DNA of 23,726 nucleotides from Zygnema cylindricum (GCA_037447655.1 JBBHKE010000386.1:130570-154295), one strand, 5' to 3'; positions 1-9,370 are shown, counted from the first letter of the stretch. Notes: a model not told the origin generated them from the letters alone. Translations and numbers: made by a program.

Positions 1-20
1 GTTTTCTCGTGCTTTCGCAG

Positions 21-185
21 GAGTGGTCTTCACGTCGCACCCGGGGTGGTCGTCGTTTGGGTCGTCGCGGCGCTACGGGTTGGCGGCTGGCAGGTGGCTG
101 CTGGCGAGGAGGTGAGGGTCGGTCGGCGGTTGGGCATCGCGGCGCTGCTGGGTTTGCTGCTGGTGGGGCCCACGCTGCACTTCTG
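21..185 (+). CDS. Internal exon, Mpv17/PMP22-family membrane protein (partial)
   Basis: Read in the frame starting at base 1, this GC-rich stretch ends with RRLGIAALLG followed by LLLVGPTLHFW. The pattern R-R-x...G-x(4)-GP-x-x-H-x-W is the hallmark of the Mpv17/PMP22 family, small four-helix proteins of mitochondrial inner or peroxisomal membranes. An acceptor (gctttcgcag) precedes base 21, and a donor (gtgagg) follows base 185, splitting the Trp codon; the unspliced frame meets TGA at 187-189. The preceding hydrophobic stretch (VVVVWVVAAL) would fit the first membrane helix. The rest of the family domain, about 100 residues starting Y-x-x-L, is not found downstream: 200-600 is microsatellite and the next exon belongs to HscB. 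The gene is therefore cut off at both ends, rearranged or broken. The call rests on one short motif. Confidence 0.42.
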
Positions 186-234
186 GTGAGGACGCTTTCG
201 TGCTCTTTTGGATGCAAGCACATGGAGATGGATA

Positions 235-590
235 GGGTTGTACATGTACGTATGTGTGTATGTGAATGTATGAATGTTTGTGTATGTGTACATGTATGTA
301 TATGAATATGTTGGAGTATATGTATGTATATGAGTATATATACGTTAATGTGTATAATGTATGTATGTATATATGTATATATGTATATATGTATGTATGT
401 ATATATGTATATATGTATGTATGTATATATATATGTATATATGTATATGTGTATATATGTATGTGTATATATGTATGCATATATGGTTATTTGTATGTAT
501 ACATGTATTCATATATGTGTGTATTTATATGTATATATAAATATGCATATATACATGTACAGACATGTATATCTATACAGTGATATATAA
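235..590. repeat. TGTATA/ATGTATGT microsatellite
   Basis: About 350 bases of alternating TGTATA, TGTATG and TATATG units, interrupted but continuous. It gives long stop-free frames rich in Y, I, C, M and V on both strands; these are repeat artefacts and not genes. It separates the Mpv17-like exon from the HscB exons. Confidence 0.95.
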
Positions 591-661
591 TGTAATTATG
601 AATATTTGTTAAAAAAATTGTGTTTTATTTTATTAAGGAAAAAAATGGGAGGGGTTTTTAG

Positions 662-1637
662 GTCATGGAAATCCGGGAAGCCATAGAGGAGGCAGAAAAT
701 GCCGAAGATTTAAAGCGACTTTATGAAGAAGTAAGCCTTTTTTTTTTCTTCCTTCACTCCCCGTCCCCTCCCTCCCTGCCCCCTCCCGCCTCTCTCCTTT
801 CCATTTTCTTTTCTTTTCTTTTAGCTCTTTTTCCTTTTTTTCCCTCTCTCCCTTTTTTTTCGTTCATTTTTTTTTTCCTTTTCTTCTTTTTTCTTTTCTT
901 GTTTTTCCCTTTTTTTTTATATCTGATATATTTTTCGAGGTAAAGGGTAATCAGGTTATTTTTGGGGCTTAAGGAACCATTTGTTTTTTGAAGGTGTTTT
1001 GGGGTTTTTTAGGGGTTTTTAAGGGTTTTTTAAGGAGATTTTAGGGTTTTTTTGGTTTAACATTCCCTTAGTTGTTGTTATTAACACAAATCTGTGTTTT
1101 TTTTTTTTTTGGAAAAATATCAAAATTCATAAGGCTTACCCGAATTTGTGTTTACAAAATATTGCAACAACTCGATAATTTTTCGTGATAGGATTCTTTA
1201 AACTTATTTTACTTCTCTATTTTTTTTGTAAAATGCTGAATGTTCCTATTTCTCTTTTCACTTTTTCTTTTAACCAATTTGAAGGCCTTTATTTTTTATT
1301 TTTTTCCTTTAAATGTCCGATGGAGAGATTTTTTATTTTCTCTTTTATTTTTTGTTTATTTATGTATTTATTTATATATATTCTTTACACAACCTAGTGA
1401 AAGGCATTTTCTTCTTCTTTTTTTTAAATGTTTTCGAATGACCAATTTAATGACACCTTTTTTTTTCTCTTCTTCCTTTTTTTTTTTTTTGAATGGTAGA
1501 ATGAAGTGCGTTTTAAAGACTGCGAAAAAAAATTGGGAAATTCCCTCGAAACAAAAAATTTGGACGAGGCGGTTCGGCAAATTCAACGCCTCTCTTATTT
1601 TTCGCGAATTCGCGAAGAATTGAATAAAAAAATTTAG
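662..1637 (+). CDS. HscB-type J-protein co-chaperone, last two exons
   Basis: Exon 662-730 follows a T-rich acceptor (gggtttttag) and encodes VMEIREAIEEAENAEDLKRL plus YEE; donor gtaagc follows. Exon 1500-1637, after acceptor gaatggtag, continues in phase 0 with NEVRFKDCEKKL and ends in LSYFSRIREELNKKI and TAG. Joined, the 68 residues match the C-terminal three-helix domain of HscB/HSCB/Jac1: the L-M-E-x-x-E-L/I-R-E helix, an amphipathic linker and a final helix of the R-L-x-F/Y-x-x-I/L-x-x-x-L type. In this family the domain binds the Fe-S scaffold protein (IscU/ISCU), while the N-terminal J-domain with its HPD motif stimulates the partner Hsp70, in mitochondria. The J-domain exons are not in the window: 200-660 has no candidate, and the exon upstream looks like another gene. 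The 769-bp intron is extremely T-rich. Nearly certain as a family call. Confidence 0.87.
731..1499 (+). other. Intron of the HscB gene, poly-T rich
   Basis: GT(aagcc)...(gaatggt)AG intron of 769 bases between the two HscB exons, dominated by T- and C-runs. At 965-1060 it holds a degenerate series of TTTTAGGG/GGGTTTTTTA-like units, also seen at 16075-16110 and 21850-21930. Hydrophobic F-rich reading frames inside it are products of the T-runs. Confidence 0.8.
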
Positions 1638-2693
1638 GTTTGCAAAAAAAAAAGAACTTTGCAATAAGTATAGAAGAAACTAGATAAAAATACCTCTATG
1701 TACTTAGGAAAAGAAAAAAAAAACTAAACAAAAAGGAAAACAAAAAGTTATAACAAAAGATAAAAAGTAAAAAGAATTTGTGGTGTGTTTTTTTTTTCTG
1801 TTCCTGTTTTTCTTTTCCTTTCCTGTTAATTGTGAAAATTGTGAAAATAAAAAATTGACTCGCAGATTATAAAATGTAAATCGTAAACCGTAGTCTTGGC
1901 CCAAGCTTTGTACGGTGGTATTTTTTTGTGTTTAATTCTAAATATAATTTTAATTTTCATTGTAATTATAATTTTCATATCTCCATTTTCATTTTCATTT
2001 TGATTTCGATTATCATTTCGACATTTCAATTTTCATTTCGATTTATCCCGCATTTGAAAAACAATCATTTTTGTCGTATTGCTATTGGAGAACCGAGTCA
2101 CACTTACTGAGTCAGAAGTACGAAGAACTTAAGATATAAATAAAAAAAAACTTCAAATAACTTTAAAAATACTTGAAAAAATGGTACACATTTTTAGGCC
2201 CTCAAGCAAGGGCTAAGCACTCCGTCGCCCTCAACCCTCTGTCATTCTTTTCCTTTCCACCTTAGAAGGTACAAGAGAAAGGTTCCGACAGAAAAGTAGA
2301 TAGAGAAGGGTACTAGCATATGGTCGAAAGGCTTGACAAGAACGTTGAAAGGCGCTCAAACGTTGTAAACAACAAAATGTAAAACGTGTAGAATTTATGG
2401 ATAAATTCGTACCTATGAAAGAGATTATTAAAAAGGCTTGAGCTTTTGACAAAAGTTGCGGTGTACGGTGCACCATACACCACGCTACGATAACCAAATA
2501 ACTAAATACAGATAACCATATTTTTCTTCAAAATAGAGATTTCATGGCTAGTAATACCAAATCTCGGTAGATTTACTTTCTTGCTTCGCGACTCTCTTTG
2601 TGCTTTGCATCTTGGCTTGAGTACTTTAAGCACTTCGGTTATTGTGAATACAAAGCGAATCTATTTTTACTCTTATGTACGAATAAATACTGT
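1638..2693. other. Intergenic AT-rich DNA, no secure gene
   Basis: The region downstream of the HscB stop is A-rich. At 1930-2050 there is a degenerate 6-bp repeat (TTTCAT, TTTTAA, TTTCGA variants) like the larger one at 3455-3850. The segment 2190-2500 has a more balanced composition and two short open frames: a 21-codon + strand frame from about 2320 and an 88-codon - strand frame at 2231-2497. Neither resembles a known protein. Confidence 0.5.
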
Positions 2694-2796
2694 AATAATC
2701 AATCATAACAATCAATCAAAATAATCAATCGTAATAATCAATTGTAATAATCAATCATAATATTCAATCGAATAATCAATCGTAACAATTAATCAT
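2694..2796. repeat. 13-bp tandem repeat, about 8 copies
   Basis: Eight head-to-tail units of consensus AATAATCAATCAT, each with one to three differences; one unit is a base shorter. The array is bounded by ordinary AT-rich sequence. Confidence 0.9.
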
Positions 2797-3094
2797 ATTG
2801 ATATAAAACAAGCAAAAACTCCAGAAACGATATTGGTCTTACAACTCTTCTTGTGGTCTATGTAGTATCCTACTCAACACTTAGATTTGTGTCTAAATTA
2901 AGGTACAAGCAATTTTATTTAATATGTAATACACTCTAATTCAAGTATGAGGCACTAATGTAGTTAGGTTAGACTTTTTCTTAGACCTAATCTTTTGTTT
3001 ATAATGCGATTTCATTATTTTATTAACATTGAAAGGCCGACAATATGTTTGTCTTTATCTAGTCAAACTCTACAAGACGGGGAATTGCTACAAA

Positions 3095-3295
3095 GAACAA
3101 AAAGGAGGAATAAGAAACAAAAAGGAGGGATAAGAAGAAGAAGGGGATAATAAGAAGGGAGAGTAACAAAAAGGTAGAGTAAGGAAGAAAAACAAAAAAC
3201 GAGAGGAACAACTAAAAGGAGAGAATAACAAAAAGATAGAATAACTACGAGGAAGAATAACAAAAAGGAGGAATGACAAAAAGGAAGAATCACAA
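3095..3295. repeat. Degenerate AACAAAAAGGAGGAAT tandem repeat
   Basis: Roughly ten imperfect units of about 16-20 bases built on AACAAAAAGGAGGAAT, purine-rich on the + strand. The hydrophobic open frames on the - strand come from the repeat. Confidence 0.75.
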
Positions 3296-3369
3296 GAAGA
3301 ATCTTTTACTTCTTTGCTTCAAAACGAAAAAAGAAGACGACCTTAAAAAAAAGAAAGGAGAAGTAGGTG

Positions 3370-3380
3370 TGACGTCACGC
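3370..3380. promoter_or_regulatory. Palindromic TGACGTCA (CRE/bZIP-type) site
   Basis: The sequence gtgTGACGTCAcgc contains a perfect 8-base palindrome identical to the consensus site of CREB/ATF and plant TGA-type bZIP factors. It lies about 60 bases before an ATG at 3401 and about 500 bases before the possible exon at 3873. One 8-mer is weak evidence, and no promoter can be assigned with confidence. Confidence 0.25.
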
Positions 3381-3454
3381 GACAAAGGAGTGGTGACACA
3401 ATGTACGACGTGACGGCTCCAAACTAAAGGCATGTATGCAATACCGAAAACATA

Positions 3455-3850
3455 ATTTCAATTCCAGTTTCAGTTTTAGTTTCACCTTTAGTTTCAGTTT
3501 TAGTTTCAGTTTCAATTTTAGTTTTCACTTTAAATTTCATTTGTATTTCTATTTCTATTTCAATTTTAGTTTCAATTTCAATATCGATTTCAATCTTAAT
3601 ATTAATTTTAATTTTAAATTTAGTTTTTATTTCTTTTTCTACTTCTACTTCTACTTGTATTTCAATTTCAGTTTCAATTTCAATTTCAATTTTGAGTTTT
3701 AAATTTCATTTTAATTTAAAATTTAATTTTAACTTTCAATTTTTAAATTTTAACTTTCAATTTTTAAATTTTAACTTTAATTTCAATTTCAATTCTAATT
3801 CATTTTTAATTTCATTTGTAATTCCAGTTTTAATTTTACAATTAATTGTG
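3455..3850. repeat. Degenerate TTTCAN hexamer repeat
   Basis: About 65 consecutive six-base units of the form TTTCAA, TTTCAG, TTTTAG, TTTTAA or TTTCAT. The strict phase of six bases creates a + strand frame of alternating N/S and F. Consensus purity falls towards the 3' end. It ends in a T-rich tract and an AG that could be a splice acceptor. Confidence 0.92.
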
Positions 3851-3872
3851 ATTTTTATTTTTATTTTTGTAG

Positions 3873-3962
3873 CATTGGGTATTGAGTCGATCGCAAAAAT
3901 TTGTCGATATCATCGAAAAACTTGAAAAGGCAAAAATACCGGTATATATCCAAGGATTATAA
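3873..3962 (+). CDS. Possible terminal exon of an unidentified protein
   Basis: After a good acceptor (tttatttttgtag) the frame reads HWVLSRSQKFVDIIEKLE then KAKIPVYIQGL and TAA. It resembles a natural protein C-terminus: an amphipathic helix (KFVDIIEKLEKAKI) followed by a short strand. Its composition differs sharply from the hexamer repeat upstream, which would be the intron. I do not recognise the family. An alternative is a donor at ccg|gtatat (3939/3940), with the exon continuing after the acceptor at 4080, but that joins into pure GA-repeat. No upstream exon was found. The evidence is an open frame of 29 codons with a plausible splice site, so it remains tentative. Confidence 0.33.
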   Translation, partial: HWVLSRSQKFVDIIEKLEKAKIPVYIQGL

Positions 3963-4411
3963 GGGAGTGGGGGGAGAGGGAGGGGGAGGGAGAGGGAGGG
4001 AGGGGGAGAGGAGGGAGAGGAGGGGGGACAGGAAGGGGGAGAGGAGGGGAAGGGAGGGGAGTACGAAATTTTGTATATAGGCAATGTATTTGGGATGCAG
4101 ACAAGAAACTACAGGAAGAACCGATGGAGATAGAGGAAGGGAGAGGGGGAGGGAGAGGGAAAGGGAGAGGAAGAGGGAGAGGAAGAGGAAGAGGGAGAGG
4201 GAGAGGGAGAGGGAGAGGGAGAGGAAGAGGGAGAGGGAGAGGGAGAGGAAGAGGGAGAGGGAGAGGGAGAGGGAGAGGGAGGAGGGAGAGGGAGAGAAAG
4301 AGGGAGAGGGAGAGGGAGAGGGAGAGGGAGAAGGAGAGGGAGAGGAAGAGGAAGAGGGAGAGGGAGAGAAAGAGGGAGAGGGAGAAGGAGAGGGAGGGGG
4401 AGAGGGGGGGA
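3963..4411. repeat. GGGAGA/GAGGGA microsatellite (two blocks)
   Basis: Two purine blocks (3963-4055 and 4120-4411) of GGGAGA, GGAAGA and GAGGGG units surround about 60 bases of mixed sequence (4060-4120). Every frame is open over much of it, giving R/E/G-only pseudo-proteins. This strand asymmetry favours triplex-like DNA and replication slippage. Confidence 0.95.
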
Positions 4412-5900
4412 GACAGATGTAGGTATAGTATAATAATGTGGATAAAATGTTAGTTTTTCTGTGAAATAATGGTTTTGTCGTACTCGAAAATCTTATGAGA
4501 GTAATTAAAATATTAGTGTACAGTTTTTATTTCCGTGGTATAAACTTTAATTTTTTTTCTTTTTTCTAATTTAATATGAACGATTATGAAAAAAAACAAA
4601 AAGAAAAAAAGAAAAAATTAAAATAAACAAAAAACAAAAACAAACGACAAAACTAAATCAAATATAAATATAAATAAATTAGTAAAATAAAACGAAAGAA
4701 AATCAGATATAAATAAATAAGTAAATAAAAAACGAAAAAAAAAAAACACTCAAACATAAAGCACGAGAATGTTGCGCTTACAACTTTCTGTTTTTTCAGA
4801 TTTGCTCCTCAATTGCCAAAAGAGAAAAAAAAAAATTATAATAATAATACTTTATAATTAATAATAGCAATTACATTATTGATATTTTAATAATTTATTC
4901 TTAATTTTTGAGTACTTTACTTTCCAATACTCTAAAAATGGTTTGAAATATTACCGAAAAACGGTTTGAATTCCAATCTTCTAATTTCATTCTGTCAAAA
5001 TGAAACTATTACTGTTATTTATTTTTTCAGTAAAAAAGGAGAGAGAAAAAAAAAAAAAAAAAAAACATTCGATTTAATGTGACAAGAAACCAAAATATAA
5101 GCAAAGTACAAACAAATGGGAAACAAAACAAAAAAAACAAAAGAAAAGAAGAAGAGAACAAAAAATAAGAAACAAACAAAAATATACAGAAAAAAACAAA
5201 TAAAACTAAAAAGTAGGACATTTGTTTTTTTTTTTGTCACTCAACAAAATGTTGACCCAAAATGTTGACAAAAAAGAAGTGAAAAGTCAATTGGCAAACC
5301 AGTTTCTGATTTTTTGATAGCATTAATTTTTAAAAAAAAAGAAAAAGAAACAAAAAAAAAAAGATACAGAAAACCAAGGGGGTTTTATTCCTTCCCTTTT
5401 TGGTAAAAATCTACATTGATTTCTCTATCCTAAAATTTTAAACCCCTTTTTTTTTCCTGCAAAAAGGGATATTTTTTTAGATCTCTAAAATTGTGTACAT
5501 AAAAAAAAGCGAGATCATTTTCCTTTTTTTTTTTTTCCTTTTTTTTCTCTCATATACAGTAAAAGCTAGTAAACTAAACCCACAAAAAGTTAAAAAAAAA
5601 GGGTGGAGGGGGGAAAAGAAAAAGAAGTAAAAAAGATTAAATTACTAAAATTATTACGAGTTTTACGAAAAACTAAACGAAAAAAAAAAAAAAACAACTA
5701 TATCTTATTTATGTCTCGTTATCTCTTCTCATTTCTTCATTCTACCATTCGACAAAAAGTAAATAAAAAAAAAAAGTTCCCGGGCAGCTTCCCCTCAAAA
5801 AAAGGTGTAGCAAAAGCCCCTCCCCTTTGTCCTCCAATTCCTCCTCCCTCTCCTCCTCCCCCTCCTCCTCCTCCTCTCCCTCTCCCTCCCTTTTCCTCTG
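4412..5900. other. A/T-rich intergenic DNA, no secure gene
   Basis: Runs of A and T dominate. Splice-acceptor-like ttttttcag strings occur at 4791-4799 and 5021-5029. A 26-codon frame at 5237-5317 (SLNKMLTQNVDKKEVKSQLA, then NQFLIF and stop) looks protein-like but lacks a convincing acceptor. Downstream, 5820-5900 is a C/T block encoding P/S on the + strand. This is probably the 3' flank of the WRKY gene on its low-coordinate side. Confidence 0.5.
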
Positions 5901-6043
5901 TTCTTTAATTTAATTGTATTCAAAAAATCTCCTCTTAAAATCGGTCGGAAACTTCCCTGCATTGTACGGAAATTGTCCTCTCTCTTCCTCTTTTGTCCTC
6001 ATGTTGGACGGAACTGTACGGAACTGCACGGAACTGTACGGAA

Positions 6044-9000
6044 TCAGTTGCTCCAGCACCTCCCTCGGTTCTCCTGAAAGAAATCCGCCACAGAGAGGGA
6101 GTCCTGGCCCCCCAGAAAAGACAAAGGATCCGGTACGCCCGCTCCCGACCACTCCCCTCCTGCCAGTACGGACTGAAGTACGGAAGTGGGTACGGATTGT
6201 ACGGATGACTGAAGGGAGGAGTGTGCCGAACCGGAGAGGAGGGCGCCCTTGAGAGACTCCAGAGTGGACCCGAAAGTCGAAAAGTTACCAGATACTCCTC
6301 CTCCCTCCCCTCCCTCCCCTCCTCCTACTCCTCCCCCGTTGAGAAGGGAAGCGCCCTGGTTGAAGGACCCTTGTACGGACTGTACGGATCCCTGTTGGGG
6401 GAGAGGGAGGATAGATTCGGAAATGGACCTTTGTACCGCCGAAAGTACGGAATTTTGCATCGAATTCCCTCCCCCTCCCCCCCCTTGCTGTCCCGAAGCT
6501 TGCCCCTGCTGTCCTGACTGTACGGACTGATGTACGGAATGATGTACGGACTGCCCGGGTTGTACGGAAGGCTGCATAGACTGTACGGAACGCTGCCCAG
6601 AATGTTGTCCTGGTTGGAGGGACTGTTGTACGGATTGTACGGATTGTTGTACGGATTGGTCCCAGGAGGGATCTTGGCGGGCGCAGGCGGCCAGGAGGCG
6701 GAGGGCTTGGAGGGCCCCAGGGCCTAGAGGGAGACGGGAGGAGGAGGAGGAGGGGAAGAGGGAGGGGGAGGGAGAGGGGGAGAGGGAGAGAGAGGAGGAA
6801 GGAGGGGGAGGGGGAGAGGAGACGCGGGTGATACTGCCGGCGGGGGCGGTGGCCATACGTTTGAAGGGGCCCTTGGAGGGGCGGAGGGAGAGGGAGGAGG
6901 AGGAGGGAGAGGGGGTAGGGTGAGGGAAGGAGTAGGCGTTGAAGGAGTGGTGGGAAGCGAAGGGGGAAGGGGAAGGGGAGGGAGAGGGGGCGGGAGAGGA
7001 GGTGGTGGTGGTGGGAGCGGAGGAGGAGTTGAGGAGGGAGGCGAGGGTGGAGATGGTGTGGAGGGAGGGAGAGGAGGAGGAGAGGGAGGGAGTGGACCAG
7101 GGGTTGGAGAATTGGGAGGTGGTCGTAGGGGTGGAGGTAGAGGAACTGGTATTATTATTATTATTAGTGTTGTTACTGAAGAGGGCGGAGAGAGAGGAGA
7201 GAGAGGAGGCGTTGGAGAGAGATGGCGGGTTGGAGAGAGAGGAGGAGAGGGAGGAGAGAGAGGCAATATTGTTTGAGAAATTGGGATTGTTGGAGAGAGA
7301 GGAGGAGAGGAGAGCCTGAAGTTGCGAGCTTTGCGACATACCGTTCCCGTTTCCGTTGTTCGTAACGGAAGAGGGAGAGGGGGAGAGGGAGAGAGAGGGA
7401 GAGGTTCTGTTGAGAGTCCCCAAAAGTTCCCTAAGGTCACTCATTCCTTGCGTGACATTTGTCACGTTTGAAAAACTGGAATTTGTCCCATGTGTGACAT
7501 TGGTGACGGAGGGGGGGGGGGGGAGGGAGGGAGAGTTACTGTTGTCGAAGGGGCCCCGGGAGGTTTGGAAGGAGGAGGAGAGAGGGGAAGAGAGAGGGTT
7601 TTGGGAGGAGGAGGAGGGAGGACGGAAGTTACCACCCCCCCCCAGTAGAGAAGAGGGAGGGGAGGAGAGAGAGAGGGGAGAGGAGGAATTCATCATAGTA
7701 TTACCGCCGCCAGAATGGGGGGTGGAGGGAGAGGAGAGGGAAGGGAGGTTAAGGGGGGGGAGGGAGTGGGAGGAGACAGAGGAGTGGGAGGGGAGAGAGG
7801 CGTGGTGGGAGGGGGGGAGGGAGAGGGAGGGAAGTGAGAGAGGGGAACCGTTGAGCAGGGCCGCGGAAATCGTGTCGAGATCCGACATCCCCACATGAGA
7901 CAAATGGTCGGTGGGATTTTGGAGCCACGTGTCACAATTTGGCAGGGTGTCCACGTCAGCATGACCTCCCCTGGAAGAAGACAAAAGTTGGGCCTGTACG
8001 GACTGCATGGCATTGGCCAAATTTCTGTCCTGTAGTGCCGCCAAAGCTGACTGGAAGTTGAAATTTTTCTCTCTCCCTCCAAAGGTTTCCGGAAATTGGG
8101 GCGGAGGCCAAATCCAGCCAATCCACGTCGAGGTCCTGTACATCCACGTCAGCATTCCCCGCGTTTCCCGCCGCAAATCCCGCTGATGACGACAAACCAT
8201 TCCCCTGATGCTGCTGCTGCAACTGGCTCGTCTGATCCGTACGGTAATCCGTACGAAAATCCGCACGGAAATCCGACGCACGAAATTCCGCCCCCGCACG
8301 AAATTCCGCAAGAAAATCCGCACGAGAATCCGCACGAAATTCCGTACGCTGGTCGGTGGCGTCCGTACCGCCCCTCGGGAAGCTCACACGGAAGCGGTTC
8401 GAAATGTCGGCGGCGGAATTCAAACCGCCGGCGTTTTTTTTGTCGGCGGAATTCTCGTTTTTGTCGGTACCGCCGTACGTGGTACCGTCGTACGTGGTAC
8501 CGTTTGTCTTATTATAATAACGATTCCTATTATTATCATCATCATTGCCGCCGTTTTTGTCGTTTTCACGGTTCGCCGCCGCGTTCGACAGGTTCCGATT
8601 CGAAACGTCGGCGGACCTGTGGTTCGCAATTCGCCCGGAAATCCCGCCGGAAATCCCGTCGCCGGAAACCTCGCCGCCGCCGTAACCGCCGCCGCCGCCG
8701 CACATGTCGGCGGAAATCTCGCCCCCCGCGTTTTCCGGTATGTGGTTGTGCAGTCCCGGGTAGAGAATATAGAGTTCCCTGGGGTCGTCCTTGTCGAAGT
8801 CGATCGTCCTTTTCGCGGGACACGCGGAGTCCTTGAAATGCGCGCAACGGTAATAATTGCGCATGATATTCGTTCCGCGAATATGCTTTTGTCCGTACTT
8901 GTGCCAGACGTGGCCGTCGTCGGGGATGTCGAGGCGCTGCTGGACGCGTTGGCGTTTGGGGGGGGAGGAGCCGCCGGAGGTCGAGGGGCCGCCTACCCCG

Positions 9001-9065
9001 CAAGCGTCCAAGGAATTGTACGGATCGAAAGGGATGCGGCGGGTGGAGCCGGCCATGAGGAGCAT
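6044..9065 (-). CDS. WRKY-domain transcription factor with low-complexity tail
   Basis: The start at 9065 (MLLMAGSTRR) is the first ATG after a stop-free C-rich leader; a second ATG is three codons on. A basic patch PPKRQR (35-40) is a probable nuclear signal. The WRKY domain spans about 48-110: WHKYGQK (54-60, His for the usual Arg), then C74-x7-C82-x23-H106-x-H108, the zinc ligands. C-x7-C is the spacing of plant group III, but the end is HxH and not HxC. This fold binds W-boxes (TTGACC/T) in the nucleus. Next come G/N/D-rich sequence, RADFR/EFRA repeats (239-277) and an acidic DVDVQDLDVDWLDL segment. The reading frame then changes near 8050-8127. The second part (8050-6044, 668 residues) begins SALAALQDRNLANAMQSVQ, then becomes S/P/N/T-rich and ends with QSVQ-type repeats and a stop at 6044. 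With the proposed 76-base intron the protein is 981 residues. The factor is probably nuclear; its targets are unknown. Confidence 0.88.
6480..6680 (-). repeat. CAGTCCGTA/CAATCCGTA repeats encoding SVQ
   Basis: Within the C-terminal WRKY coding part, TGTACGGA (+ strand) recurs every 9-30 bases. On the coding strand each is TCCGTACA, encoding S-V-Q/H. It gives the QSVQQSVQSVQQSL-type stretch. More copies lie at 6010-6045, 6150-6205 and 6375-6450. Confidence 0.85.
8051..8126 (-). other. Frame change in the WRKY gene: 76-base intron or indel
   Basis: Upstream of here the coding frame is that of the WRKY domain; downstream it is shifted by one base. A GT-AG interval (donor gac|gtggat at 8126, acceptor cttccag at 8051) of 76 bases joins the two frames exactly in phase 0 (...QDLD/SALAAL...). 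The donor is poor, and the removed stretch encodes protein-like sequence (VDWLDLAS and, in the other frame, FGGREKNFNFQ). A one-base insertion error or true frameshift, for example in the CCCC or AAAAA runs, fits equally well. Confidence 0.5.
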
Positions 9066-9067
9066 GG

Positions 9068-9370
9068 CGGGGGGGGGGGGGGGAGGGGGGGGGAGGGGGG
9101 GGAGGGGGGGGAGGGGGGAGGGGGGGGGGGAGGGGGAGGGAGGGGGGGGGGAGGGGGGGGGGGAGGGGGAGGGAGGGGGGGGGGAGGGGGGGGGGAGGGG
9201 GGGGGGGGGAGGGAGGGGGGGGAGGGGGGGGAGGGGGGGGAGGGGGGGGGGAGGGGGAGGGGAGGAGGAGGGGGAGGGGGGGGGGAGGGGGGGAGGGAGG
9301 GGGGGGGAAGGAGGGAGGAGGGAGGGAGGGAGGGAGGGAGGGAGGGAGGGAGGGAGAGAGAGAGAGAGAT
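9068..9370. repeat. Extreme G-run block (GGGGGGA)n, then GGGA and GA
   Basis: Three hundred bases of nearly uninterrupted G-runs of 4-12 separated by single A on the + strand, grading into GGGA and then GAGAGA. It abuts the WRKY ATG on the opposite strand, so the transcript leader or promoter would be C/U-rich and the template strand G-rich. Many overlapping G-quadruplex patterns (G4A repeats) are possible. Length is likely unreliable in the assembly. Confidence 0.97.

Noticed and set aside
4084-4453. R/E-rich + strand frames of about 110 codons
   Set aside because: Pure translations of the GGGAGA microsatellite.
5237-5317. 26-codon protein-like frame SLNKMLTQNVDKKEVKSQLA...
   Set aside because: No AG acceptor after the T-run; open frames of this size are expected by chance.
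6724-7440. 238-codon - strand P/S/L-rich frame, and + strand E/G/R-rich frames at 6920-7898
   Set aside because: They are alternative frames of the CT-rich coding tail of the WRKY gene. Low complexity keeps all frames open.
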